Shown in pieces: positions 53,888 to 62,942 of a stretch of 64,000 nucleotides of DNA. The notes below the pieces were generated by a model. It saw nothing but the letters and a program-made list of their open reading frames with translations, did no database searches and was not told where the DNA came from. A program made the position numbers and the translations under genes. This DNA comes from CAYNST01 sp964434105 (lineage in GTDB: Bacteria > Pseudomonadota > Gammaproteobacteria > Pseudomonadales > Cellvibrionaceae): positions 1 through 64,000 of the forward strand of contig CAYSTJ010000018.1 of NCBI GenBank assembly GCA_964434105.1, given 5' to 3'. Position 1 is the first letter of the stretch; every line of letters starts with the position of its first letter.

Positions 53888-54608
53888 ACCACTGAACTTC
53901 ACCCCGATTGGCATTGTGCGTTCATGCTTCCGGGACAAATTCGGTGTGCCCAGACAGGCAGGGCTGGCGCCTCATACGACCGGGTCAATCTGCATCAGCC
54001 CGCCGTTTCATGTGCGCGAGGCCTGGACCGATCTGCTGCGCTGTTCGCATATCTGGGTACAGTTTGTTTTTCATCAACAGAAATCCGCCGACTGGAAGCC
54101 TCGTGTCAAAGCGCCCCGGCTGGGCGGCAATAAAACACTCAGTGTGTTCGCGTCACGGTCACCCAACCGGCCAAACGCCATCGGACTGTCAGCCCTGGCG
54201 CTGCGCGATATTCGTTTCGGTGTGGATTGCACACAGCTGGAGGTGACCGGCCTGGACCTGGTCGATGGGACGCCTGTGCTGGATATCAAGCCGTACGTCC
54301 CGTACGCGGATTGCCTGCAACAGGCGCGCAACGCCTGTGCATCCGGACCGCCGGCAACAATTGCGGTTGAGTTCAGCGCGGCGGCAGACGATTTTCTCGT
54401 CCGTCGGGAAGCCGTGGGAGAGAGGCATTTGCGCGTCGTACTCATCGAAATATTGCAGCAGGACCCGCGGCCTGCATACCATGCAACAGCAGGGAGAGTT
54501 TACGCGATGCGATACGACACTCTGGAAATACGCTGGGTTTGCGTAAGCGGTGCCATTGGTGATCACATTCGCGTTGAAGCCATAGAGCAAACCCATTCGA
54601 GCTTATAG
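53862..54608 (+). CDS. trmO: tRNA (t6A37)-N6-methyltransferase TrmO
   Basis: A 248-aa TsaA/YaeB family enzyme that methylates t6A37 to m6t6A in certain tRNAs. Seen: FTPIGIVRSCFRDKFGVPRQ, GSICISPPFHVREAWTDL, KTLSVFASRSPNRPNAIGLS (SAM-binding signature) and LDIKPYVPYAD, with a separate C-terminal RNA-binding-like domain. GTG start 53862 lies within the Smr gene in another frame. Confidence 0.93.
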   Translation: MRNTAAGNKPLNFTPIGIVRSCFRDKFGVPRQAGLAPHTTGSICISPPFHVREAWTDLLRCSHIWVQFVFHQQKSADWKPRVKAPRLGGNKTLSVFASRSPNRPNAIGLSALALRDIRFGVDCTQLEVTGLDLVDGTPVLDIKPYVPYADCLQQARNACASGPPATIAVEFSAAADDFLVRREAVGERHLRVVLIEILQQDPRPAYHATAGRVYAMRYDTLEIRWVCVSGAIGDHIRVEAIEQTHSSL

Positions 54609-54692
54609 GTGATTTGACTATTAGTTGGGTGCGTGTTATACCTCGGTATCCGTGCCGGCCCATACTGAACGTTGCCAACGCGTAATAAACTT

Positions 54693-56210
54693 ATGGTTCT
54701 GATTCGCATCGTCATTGTTTTTCTGCTGAGTGGCATCTGGGCACAGGCTGCCCTCGGACGGCAATGGAGCGAATACCAGTCAGAAAACTTCACCATCTAC
54801 TCGGATCGCAAGCCGTCTCAGGCGCGCACTATCCTGGCCGAATTCGAGCGTTATCACGACGTGGCCGAGCGCATCATGGGCCTGACGGATCGCAACCCTC
54901 TGGAACCGGCCCGCATATTCCTGTTTGCTGATCAGAAAGCCTATCAGGCGCTTGAGCCGGACGGACAGGTTATGGGTTTCTATCAGGAAACCGTGACTGG
55001 CCCACGCATGGCAGTCAGCGCCGGGTCCAGCCTGACCGATGTCAGTCTTATTCTGTTCCACGAATACGTACACCATTTGTTACGCCGCAAGCATGCCGAC
55101 CGTATGCCGCTCTGGTATGACGAGGGCTGGGCAGATTTTCTGGCCAATGTCGATATTGATAAAGACTCGGTGCTGGTGGGCAAGGTGCATCCGTGGCGAA
55201 TGGCAGGGCTGTCAGAGCGTCTGTTACCTGTGTCCGAGCTATTGCGTCCAAAGCTCGAATCACCCGATCCGGACTATTGGGGTGCATATTACGCAACGTC
55301 CTGGTTACTGATGCATTATCTCAATTTGGGGTATCTGGCCGGTGGAGAAAAACACAGCGGGTCGCTGGCGCGTTACCTCCGTGCATGGCAGAAAGGCAAG
55401 GACCCTGTGATAGCCTTCGAGCTTGCCTTCGATATGAAGACTTCTGCGATGGATGAACGGTTGCAGCGTTATATTGCCAAACACAGCTGGACCGGCTTTC
55501 GAATTCAGAGCGATATCTACCGTGGGTCCATTCAACAGCGTCGCCTGTCGCGTAATGAAGTGGCCTATCTGCTGGGCGATTTGGCGTATCAGGCCGGTCA
55601 GCCCGCCCTGGCACGCGCTTACCTGCGCAAAGTCGAAGCGGAGGACGTTTCGGTCGCCAGGGCGATGGCGCTGCGCGCAGTCATCGAAAGTCAGGATGGA
55701 CAGATACCGCTGGCAAACCATTACATGAAATTTGCCATGGAAAAGCAGCCGGATAACCCGTTTGTATTGACCAGCGCCGCACAGATCAGCTGGAATAATC
55801 TGGTGCGCCTGCGTAACGCCGACCCGATTTCTGCGCGCATTATCGCCGGGCGGGTCCGGGATCTGGCCCGTCTGGCGCTGGCCCGGGACCGTCGCAACAC
55901 AGAAGCCATGCGTTATCTCTGGCGGGCGGAGCGCCAGCTCGGTAATCATGCGGAGGCACTGGAAACCATGCTGACCGCCTATCGGGCCCGGCCTACCGAT
56001 GTCCGTATAAACTTCGAAATCGGCAGTTATTTTGCTGCCAGACACGAGCCGCAACGCGCTGATCCGTTTCTGCGCCGGGTCGTCAACTGGGATCATTCCC
56101 TTGTTCGTCGTCAGCAGGCGCTGGCACTCTTGAACCGAAGCGATGTCGCGCCCCCAGCGCTGGACGCGCCACCCCTGGGGATAGAGCAGCAGGCCAATCT
56201 TTTTCCCTGA
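54693..56210 (+). CDS. Exported gluzincin-like (DUF1570) TPR protein
   Basis: A 505-aa protein from ATG 54693, with a signal peptide (VFLLSGIWAQAALG). A zinc-peptidase-like site is seen: LILFHEYVHHLLRR (HExxH from His123) and a downstream Glu in LWYDEGWADFLANVD, the gluzincin arrangement. The second half is helical repeats of TPR type (AYLLGDLAYQAGQPALARAY; AMRYLWRAERQLGNHAEALE; NFEIGSYFAARHEPQRADPF). Periplasmic or surface location is inferred. Substrate unknown. The start may also be TTG 54672. Confidence 0.78.
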   Translation: MVLIRIVIVFLLSGIWAQAALGRQWSEYQSENFTIYSDRKPSQARTILAEFERYHDVAERIMGLTDRNPLEPARIFLFADQKAYQALEPDGQVMGFYQETVTGPRMAVSAGSSLTDVSLILFHEYVHHLLRRKHADRMPLWYDEGWADFLANVDIDKDSVLVGKVHPWRMAGLSERLLPVSELLRPKLESPDPDYWGAYYATSWLLMHYLNLGYLAGGEKHSGSLARYLRAWQKGKDPVIAFELAFDMKTSAMDERLQRYIAKHSWTGFRIQSDIYRGSIQQRRLSRNEVAYLLGDLAYQAGQPALARAYLRKVEAEDVSVARAMALRAVIESQDGQIPLANHYMKFAMEKQPDNPFVLTSAAQISWNNLVRLRNADPISARIIAGRVRDLARLALARDRRNTEAMRYLWRAERQLGNHAEALETMLTAYRARPTDVRINFEIGSYFAARHEPQRADPFLRRVVNWDHSLVRRQQALALLNRSDVAPPALDAPPLGIEQQANLFP

Positions 56211-56262
56211 CCCGAATATTTATAATGGACATGAAATTTTTGGGCTTTATGAAATACGCGGG

Positions 56263-57171
56263 CTACTGCAATATCTCCAGTCGATCCCCGTATTTGTCGA
56301 TAAATCGTTTTGTGAGAACGGCGTTCTCCGAAGCGTCCAGAAACGGATTATTCAGCAACATCACTTTTTTCGTCTGCTGCAGCAACTGTGCCTCGACATC
56401 GGGAAATGTTCGACTGAACAGCGCGGGCAAACTCCCCCGGGATGCGGCGATTTCAAGTCCCCGTTGCAGGCGTCGGGCCAGTTCGGGTTGTTGTCGGTTC
56501 ACATACAAATAGAATGGAAACGGATAAAAAATGGTAACCGTGTCAACGATTGCGTATTGCTGTTGATGGTTCGGTACATTATTTACTGAATCATAGATCT
56601 CGAGAATACTCAAAGGCAGATAATCATAGCGACGCAGGGAGAGCATGGGAAACAGCGCATCAAAGGTTTGCGACTCCACGACCGGAAGACCATTCGACCT
56701 CAAAATGTGCACCTCCGACCAGCTGGTTCCCTGACCGGCGTTCAGCTCCTTGAATTCGTTGATTGATCCGATCTTCTGAAAATCCGCAACATCGGCTGGA
56801 TTGACGACTATGGCGCGGAATCCCAGCAGTCCGTTGAATACCGGATAGGTCAGGCGAATAACCTTATTAATATCGAGATAGGGTCCCATCCAGTCGGGGG
56901 CGAACAGGGTGTTGATATTGTCGCCCCGCTCGGCTTCCTTCTTGGATCGTGTCGGAGACAGGGCGTTGGAATAATATTCGACCCGATAGTCACCGAATTC
57001 CTCACGGGTTTCCTCCAGCACCAGTGCCAGCAGGTCCGTTAAATACTGACGCAGCTTGGGCGAGTAGTCCTGATTGAAGTGCTTGACGACGGTCTGTTCG
57101 GCGGCGGCAATTGGTGCGCAGCAGCTCAACCACAGAAGGATACAGCGCAGGCACATTCGGATTGGCATCAT
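56263..57171 (-). CDS. Periplasmic solute-binding-like protein (PBP2 type)
   Basis: A 302-aa protein with a Cys-rich signal peptide (LRCILLWLSCCAPIAAAEQ) and an alpha/beta pattern resembling type-2 periplasmic binding proteins of the amino-acid ABC family (YSPKLRQYLTDLLALVLEET; RAIVVNPADVADFQKIGSIN; YAIVDTVTIFYPFPFYLYVN). Key ligand-binding residues are not conserved enough to name a substrate, and no transporter genes adjoin. It is divergent from a histidine kinase gene, so it may be a sensory partner; this is speculative. Start ATG 57171 or 57168. Confidence 0.6.
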   Translation of the reverse strand: MMPIRMCLRCILLWLSCCAPIAAAEQTVVKHFNQDYSPKLRQYLTDLLALVLEETREEFGDYRVEYYSNALSPTRSKKEAERGDNINTLFAPDWMGPYLDINKVIRLTYPVFNGLLGFRAIVVNPADVADFQKIGSINEFKELNAGQGTSWSEVHILRSNGLPVVESQTFDALFPMLSLRRYDYLPLSILEIYDSVNNVPNHQQQYAIVDTVTIFYPFPFYLYVNRQQPELARRLQRGLEIAASRGSLPALFSRTFPDVEAQLLQQTKKVMLLNNPFLDASENAVLTKRFIDKYGDRLEILQ

Positions 57172-57204
57172 GGGCAGTCCCGACGAAAAATAGCATGTTC
57201 TGTT

Positions 57205-57431
57205 GTAACTATTCAGCGCACCCCCGATTTGCGCCTGCACCTACAAATGAAAACTGCGTTAAAAAATGGTCACAAATCTGTCGGGAACAGCTTTGAACGT
57301 CTGGCCAGGCGGCTCGTAGAGCGACGCGCAGGAAACGTGACGTATGTATACGGGCAAACTCACATTTTTCGCCTTGCTCTGAACAAGTCTGGACGCAATC
57401 TGAACTGTTACGACACGGACTGAATAGTTAC
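57205..57431. mobile_element. Family-1 MITE, copy C (227 bp, opposite orientation)
   Basis: Ends GTAACTATTCAG and CTGAATAGTTAC match copies A and B, and the internal blocks CTGCGTTAAAAAATGGTC and TTTTTCGCCTTGCTCTGAAC are the reverse complement of theirs. An extra 86 bp sits in the middle, so A and B look like internal deletions of this longer form. Flanking octamers GTTCTGTT (57197-57204) and ATTCTGTT (57432-57439) differ at one base, consistent with an 8-bp duplication. It lies upstream of the solute-binding-like gene. Confidence 0.85.
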
Positions 57432-57489
57432 ATTCTGTTAAATAATAGACCATGCCATCCTGATTACTGCATTCCGTCAGAAATGTCAC

Positions 57490-57692
57490 TAACCAGCTTA
57501 CGCCTCGCTGTGCCGATGACTGCGTTAAAAATGGTCATGACCTGTCAGCAGCAGGTTTGAACGCCCGGCCAGGCAACCCGAAGGGCGACGCACTGAAAGC
57601 GCGGCATAGTGAACGAGTAAACGCATATTTTCGGCGTGCTTTGAATAATCCGGCTACCATCTGAACCGTTACGGCAGGTAATGAATGGTTAC
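57490..57692. mobile_element. Family-1 MITE, copy D (decayed)
   Basis: Sequence similar to copy C over its length, including the long-form central part (TTTGAACGCCCGGCCAGGC versus the related block in C) and ending ATGAATGGTTAC. The left end and target duplication are eroded. It fills most of the 422-bp gap between copy C and the histidine kinase gene; no gene is seen there. Confidence 0.7.
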
Positions 57693-57853
57693 TCGGAACG
57701 GGCAATTGCGCGTATTCTGGTGATAAAGACGCGTGAAACGGCACGTAAAAGGTATAAAAAACGCAATAGATGATGCGCTTGCCGTGTCGTGTGGGCAGGA
57801 TAAGAATCACAGGTCTATATTGAAAGGAACTGTATTCTGATATCAGGAACCCA

Positions 57854-59449
57854 ATGAACGACCACCGTACGTCATCGGCGCCGCCGACCGGCAACAAAAG
57901 TCTGCGAACGGCATTATTGCTGGCACTGCTGGGATGCATTGCCTTGCCGGCACTGATCAGCGGCAGTTTCCTGATCTGGAGTAATTATCACCGGACGATA
58001 GAAAAGGAATCCATGGCGGCCGCCGAGGGTTACGCGGATATTCTGGAAGGCGGTCTGGCAGTGGCGTTGTGGAATGTATCGCCGGATATTGGCCAGTCTA
58101 TTATGGACAGCGTAAAGATCGACCGGTCTGTGGTGTCCATTACAGTCTTTGCCGAGGACGGACAGCTATTCCTGAGTATGGAGCGCGATGATGACGGCGC
58201 CGGTGCGCCGACCGAAACCGTCGAACTTCGCCGGAAAATCAGCTATCACGGAAACGAAGTCGGCGCTGTATCTCTGGTTTACAGTCTTGAGTCCGCCAGG
58301 GCGCGCGCCTTGAACGAAACCAAGTTGCTGATTACCACGATCGTAATGCAATTGGTTTTTTCACTGACGACCATACTGTTCCTGCTGCACAATCGGGTAA
58401 TCGGTCCTCTGAGCAAGCTGGACAGGGCCGCCGCCGGCATTGCGGCGGGGGACTTGAAGACTGCCATACCGGTTCTGCGCAACGACGAATTCGGTGCGCT
58501 GTCCAGCCGGCTGGAGGTTATGCGCGGGGCGCTACAGCGCAATATTCACGAGCTGGAAAGTCGTGTCGAGGCCCGAACCGGGGAGCTGATGTCGGTTAAT
58601 GCCGAGTTGCGCGGTACACTGGAGCGACTGGAGGAAGCCCAGGAAAGCCTGATTCAATCCGAGAAGCTGGCAGCGCTTGGCGCACTGGTCGCCGGGGTTG
58701 CCCACGAATTGAATACGCCCATCGGTAACGGTTTGACGGTGGCGACGTCCATGAACGAGACCTGTAAACAATTGCAGATCCAGATGACCAAGGGGTTGAC
58801 GCGGTCAGCCCTTGCACGCTTCACAGACGATATGACCGAAGGCTCCTCACTGGTTCACCGCAATCTGGAGCGGGCGTCCGAGCTGGTGCAGAGCTTTAAG
58901 CAGGTGGCCATTGACCGAACCAGCGTCGCGCGCCGGGAATTCATGCTTTCCGCCATTATCAATGAGACCTGCCTTACCCTGTCACCGATGCTTAAGCGCA
59001 CCCCCTATGTTGTCGATATTCAGATAGAGCAGGACGTTAAACTGGACAGTTTCCCCGGGCCGCTCGGTCAGGTTATTACCAACCTGTTGAATAATGCCGT
59101 CATACACGCCTTTGAGGATCGTGATTTTGGCCGGATAGGCATCGCCAGCAAAGTATACGAGGAGACGGTGGCGCTGATCATAGAGGATGATGGCAGAGGA
59201 ATGAAGAAAGAGCACCAGGATCGCATATTCGACCCTTTTTTCACGACAAAACTGGGCGCGGGCGGTAATGGCTTGGGTATGCATATCGTGCACAATATTG
59301 TCACAGGAATGCTGGGCGGGCAGATTTCCCTGGAATCTGAACCCGGCAGGGGCACACGTTTTGTGCTGACTTTACCTCTGCGTTCGCCGCAGATTGCCAA
59401 CGCCGGCCACGATAATCTTTCGGGGCTGGATAGTGTATCGAGCTTTTGA
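57854..59449 (+). CDS. Sensor histidine kinase (HAMP, coiled coil, HATPase)
   Basis: A 531-aa kinase: N-terminal TM helix (LLALLGCIALPALISGSFLI), a periplasmic sensor region of ~130 residues, a second TM helix (LLITTIVMQLVFSLTTILFL), HAMP (NRVIGPLSKLDRAAAGIAAG), a coiled coil, the H-box VAGVAHELNTPIGNG with phospho-accepting His284, and an ATPase domain with NLLNNAVIHAF, DDGRGM and GGNGLGMHIV. Lacks a receiver domain. It precedes the DUF3369/GGDEF/EAL regulator by 59 bp, forming a two-component pair. The signal is unknown. Confidence 0.93.
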   Translation: MNDHRTSSAPPTGNKSLRTALLLALLGCIALPALISGSFLIWSNYHRTIEKESMAAAEGYADILEGGLAVALWNVSPDIGQSIMDSVKIDRSVVSITVFAEDGQLFLSMERDDDGAGAPTETVELRRKISYHGNEVGAVSLVYSLESARARALNETKLLITTIVMQLVFSLTTILFLLHNRVIGPLSKLDRAAAGIAAGDLKTAIPVLRNDEFGALSSRLEVMRGALQRNIHELESRVEARTGELMSVNAELRGTLERLEEAQESLIQSEKLAALGALVAGVAHELNTPIGNGLTVATSMNETCKQLQIQMTKGLTRSALARFTDDMTEGSSLVHRNLERASELVQSFKQVAIDRTSVARREFMLSAIINETCLTLSPMLKRTPYVVDIQIEQDVKLDSFPGPLGQVITNLLNNAVIHAFEDRDFGRIGIASKVYEETVALIIEDDGRGMKKEHQDRIFDPFFTTKLGAGGNGLGMHIVHNIVTGMLGGQISLESEPGRGTRFVLTLPLRSPQIANAGHDNLSGLDSVSSF

Positions 59450-59508
59450 CGCGGCCAGGTTGTTCAGGGGCCCGAAAGGCATGCCAGTTATTTAGAGTTG
59501 GTTGAAAG

Positions 59509-61776
59509 ATGTCAATGAACAATGATGAGAATGCCGGAACAATAAACCTGCAAGACGACGATGCACTGGTTTTCGTGGATGAAGCTGGATCTGATTCAGG
59601 TCCTGGCCAGTTGTCGGCGACGTCCGATGTCTGGCACATTCTTATTGCAGACGACGAAAAAGATGTTCATCAGGCGACCCGGTTTGCATTGCGTGATACC
59701 ACGATACTTGGCCGGAGTCTGGAATTTCATTCCGCATACAATACAGCCGACGTGCTGGATATATTAAAAAGAAACGGCAATATAGCGGTCATTTTTCTTG
59801 ATGTGGTCATGGATACCTCCAATGCAGGTCTGGACCTTGTGCCGGTTATTCGAGAGCAATTAAAAGATTCTGCCGTACGGATCATATTGCGCACGGGTGA
59901 ACCCAATCAGGCGCCCGAGCTGGATGTTATCCGAAACTACGACATCAATGATTACCGCCTGAAATCCGAATTGACACAGAGCCGCCTGTATACAACATTG
60001 ATTTCGGCAATTCGGTCATACCAGCAGATTCGCACCATCGAAAACAGTAAAAAGGGGCTCGATCTGATTCTCCGCTCGAGCGCGACCCTGATGACCAAGG
60101 AAGGACTCAATACGTTTTCCCAGGGCGTCATTATGCATATCGCCGCGTTGCTGGAGGTGCCGCCGGAAGGCTTGATTTGTGCCTGCAGAAACCATTTAAG
60201 CGAGAATGACAAGTTCGTCATAATCGCAGCAGCGGGGGATTATAGTGACTATGTCGATCGCGATCTTAATGATCTGGAGGTTTCTGCCGCTCAGGCGTTA
60301 CTGCAGGAAAGTCTGCTGGGCAAAAAAAACATTATCGGCGATTGTGGTGTAGCGCTATATCTCGGCAGTCATGTCCGCGGCGCCATGAGCTGCTATATTG
60401 CCAGTCCGCATAAAATGAGTGAGGTCGATCAGGATCTGCTGGAAATGTTTTGCCGCAATATCTCGTTGTGTGCGGATAATATCAGCTTCCTGGAGCGACT
60501 GAGAACCTATGCATTTACGGATACGCTGCTGGGGTTGCCAAATCGCAACGCGCTGGAAGAGGAAATCGATTCCCACAAACTTTCCATGACTGCCATTCCT
60601 TATTCGCTTGCCCTGATTGATATAGACAATTTTGCCGAGATCAACGCCGTGTTGGGGCAGGACTACGGCGATCGTCTGCTGAAGACCGCAGCAGAACGTA
60701 TTCGCAACGGCTTTGCCCAGCCCAATATGGTGGCGCGGGTTGGCGGCGACACTTTTGCAGTTTTCGGGCCGAGTTCGCACATCAATAAAAGACAGTTGTT
60801 GCAGGCCTTTGTCAATCCGTTCCAGATTGGCAGCGAACTGCAGTTGCTCAGCGCGACGGCCAGTGTCGTGGCACTTGATCTGGTAAAAGGCGGCGGTTCG
60901 GAAGCCATCAAGGACGCCAGCATCGCGCTGAAACAGGGCAAGAACTGCGGGCGGGGCGAAGTCATTGTCTACCAGCGCAATATGGTGACGGCGGCGCGCG
61001 ATCGACTGGAACTCCTGAAAAATCTGAGGGCGGCATTCGAGCAGAATCAGCTGTTTTTGATGTTTCAGCCGAAACTCCGCCTCAAGGATCTCAAAGTTAC
61101 CGGATTTGAAGCCCTGATTCGCTGGCGGGACAGCACCGGTCAGTTTATTCCTCCTTCGGAGTTCATTCCGCTCGCAGAGCAGTCCGGTCTGATAATCCGG
61201 ATGGGTGAGTGGATTTTGCGGAGTGCCATCCGCGAACTGGGCTTTTTGCGCGAAAAGGGTTACACCGATGTAAGCATGGCCGTCAATCTGTCGGTCGCGC
61301 AGCTACAACACCCGGATTTTATTGAGATGCTTGAACGGGTGATGGGCGAGAGTGAGATACCGGCCAGCGCCATTGAACTGGAGGTCACTGAATCCGTCGC
61401 CATGGGTGATATGGAAGAGAACCTTGAGCGGCTGCGACGGATACGGGCCATGGGTTTCAAGCTATCAATGGACGACTTTGGAACCGGCTTTTCGTCGTTG
61501 ACCTATCTGCAGCAAATGCCTATCAGCTGCCTTAAAATTGATCGGTCATTTGTGAATACCTGTAACACGGAGAGTGGACGTAAAATTGCCGAGATGATTG
61601 TGCAGCTGGGCAAAACACTCGGACTGGTCGTCATAGCCGAGGGCGTGGAAGAGGCGTCGCAGGGGGAATTGCTGAAGGTCATGGGGTGTCACGAGGTCCA
61701 GGGATTCTTTTATGCCCGACCGATGCCGCGCGATGTCTTGCTGCAGTGGCTGGAAGAGAATAGGTCGGCACAGTAA
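59509..61776 (+). CDS. Response regulator with DUF3369, degenerate GGDEF and EAL domains
   Basis: A 755-aa regulator. Receiver domain: ILIADDEKDVHQATRF, phospho-acceptor Asp98 in IFLDVVMD, and YRLKSELT with the switch Lys. DUF3369 follows (about residues 170-330). The GGDEF domain reads GGDTF at 412-416, losing the catalytic Glu, so cyclase activity is unlikely. The EAL domain is complete: FEALIRW (Glu534), NLSVAQLQHPDF, LEVTESVAM, MDDFGTGFSSLTYLQQMP and AEGVEE, so it probably degrades c-di-GMP. Cytoplasmic. Paired with the preceding kinase. Confidence 0.94.
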   Translation: MSMNNDENAGTINLQDDDALVFVDEAGSDSGPGQLSATSDVWHILIADDEKDVHQATRFALRDTTILGRSLEFHSAYNTADVLDILKRNGNIAVIFLDVVMDTSNAGLDLVPVIREQLKDSAVRIILRTGEPNQAPELDVIRNYDINDYRLKSELTQSRLYTTLISAIRSYQQIRTIENSKKGLDLILRSSATLMTKEGLNTFSQGVIMHIAALLEVPPEGLICACRNHLSENDKFVIIAAAGDYSDYVDRDLNDLEVSAAQALLQESLLGKKNIIGDCGVALYLGSHVRGAMSCYIASPHKMSEVDQDLLEMFCRNISLCADNISFLERLRTYAFTDTLLGLPNRNALEEEIDSHKLSMTAIPYSLALIDIDNFAEINAVLGQDYGDRLLKTAAERIRNGFAQPNMVARVGGDTFAVFGPSSHINKRQLLQAFVNPFQIGSELQLLSATASVVALDLVKGGGSEAIKDASIALKQGKNCGRGEVIVYQRNMVTAARDRLELLKNLRAAFEQNQLFLMFQPKLRLKDLKVTGFEALIRWRDSTGQFIPPSEFIPLAEQSGLIIRMGEWILRSAIRELGFLREKGYTDVSMAVNLSVAQLQHPDFIEMLERVMGESEIPASAIELEVTESVAMGDMEENLERLRRIRAMGFKLSMDDFGTGFSSLTYLQQMPISCLKIDRSFVNTCNTESGRKIAEMIVQLGKTLGLVVIAEGVEEASQGELLKVMGCHEVQGFFYARPMPRDVLLQWLEENRSAQ

Positions 61777-61865
61777 CACGCACCGGGTACGCGACCCTGG
61801 GGAATTGCCTGTGACGCGGGCGAATCGGCGCCGGCACGCGGGCGTAACGATGAGACGGCCGGGGC

Positions 61866-62492
61866 TCAATCAGTAATCCTGCCGAACCGAACGCAGGCAC
61901 GCCCGGCGGTTACTTCCAGCACGGCCTGTTCCAGTGCGCCGGTGTCCCGAGCGGCGCATTGACATCGGAGAATGACCGATTCGCTGTATTCTGCGCTGAC
62001 ATCGGTTACCCCGTATTGCCGCAAACAGTGACGCACCCGCTCCTCATCGGCAAACCCGGCATTGACAGCTACGTCAACCAAGGCAACCTGTTCAATAAGT
62101 ATCGCCTGGTCGAGCGCGGCTGATACTGCCTGACCATAGGCTCGTACCAGACCACCGGCTCCCAGCTTGATCCCGCCGAAGTATCGCACCACGCAACAAA
62201 AGATATCACTGACATCGCGTAACATCAGCACATTCAACATGGGTTTACCGGCGGTGCCGCCGGGTTCGCCATCATCGTTGCAACCCGCGGACTGGGCATG
62301 CCCCGGTCCACCAAAGTTGTAGGCCCAGCATATATGCCTGGCATCAGGATGCACGCGGCGCAGTTCAGCCAGGTGCGCAAAACCGGCCTCGCGGCTTGTG
62401 CAGGGCCAGATGTGACAAATAAACCGGCTGCGCTTTTCTTCATGGGCAGCCTGAACCGGGTGACTCAGGGTCTGTTGGCGCTTGATTATCAT
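61866..62492 (-). CDS. yigZ: IMPACT/YigZ family protein with an element-derived N-terminus
   Basis: A 208-aa protein of the IMPACT/YigZ family. Seen: EEKRSRFICHIWPCTS, HICWAYNFGGPG, DDGEPGGTAGKPMLNVL, and VVRYFGGIKLGAGGLVRAYG, then the C-terminal ferredoxin-like domain. The only usable start is ATG 62492, inside the terminal repeat of a family-2 element, giving MIIKRQQTL fused to SHPVQAAHEEKRSRF. Between the repeat and the conserved core no ATG, GTG or TTG occurs in frame (only CTG). Length is close to E. coli YigZ (204 aa). No clear Shine-Dalgarno is visible. Confidence 0.92.
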   Translation of the reverse strand: MIIKRQQTLSHPVQAAHEEKRSRFICHIWPCTSREAGFAHLAELRRVHPDARHICWAYNFGGPGHAQSAGCNDDGEPGGTAGKPMLNVLMLRDVSDIFCCVVRYFGGIKLGAGGLVRAYGQAVSAALDQAILIEQVALVDVAVNAGFADEERVRHCLRQYGVTDVSAEYSESVILRCQCAARDTGALEQAVLEVTAGRACVRFGRITD

Positions 62493-62742
62493 CGCGGCGG
62501 GTGGCCATGTATGCGAGCGGCTGGTCGCTGTTCCCAATAAGCGAAGGAGAACAATGGCAGGCGAAAAACTGGCAGGCGAAAAAATGGCCACTGCCCGTCG
62601 GGTCGCGTTTGAAAACACACCACTTGTCGTTGCTCCTCGCTCATCTGGAGTGACCGAACCACACTCATCGCGCCAGCATGCCGCATCACAATATTGGCGC
62701 GTTTTCAAACGTAACAGAGGCGATGATGAAACGTCAACCGAC
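62468..62742. mobile_element. Family-2 MITE, copy overlapping the yigZ start (about 275 bp, diverged)
   Basis: The left end GGGTCTGTTGGCGCTTGATT is a mutated version of the family-2 end; the right end GATGATGAAACGTCAAC (62722-62738) is close to consensus and is preceded by ACAGAGGC as in the 30.4-kb copy. Between them are GC-rich unrelated bases with a small internal direct repeat (GGCAGGCGAAAAA, twice, 62559-62583). The borders have decayed and no TA duplication is clear. The left end lies inside the yigZ reading frame. Confidence 0.72.
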
Positions 62743-62942
62743 GCGGGCGTCAACCCTGCGATATTCTGGCGGCGTTGCCCGGTAAGCGCCCGGGCGAATT
62801 GGCTTGCGTCAGCGGTCAGCCGACTGTTCGTGAACTTGAAAAACTGGTTAACCCACCCGGTTTGGGTTATCGTGTGCTCGCCCGGACCGGTACGGGAAAA
62901 TACGCCGGTCAGTCCGTGTGTCGGTACCCGCCGGAGACCCTA

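Noticed and set aside
61866..62753. 295-aa version of yigZ starting at 62753
   Set aside because: The upstream 87 residues are a translation of the diverged MITE with no family similarity; start at 62492 is preferred.
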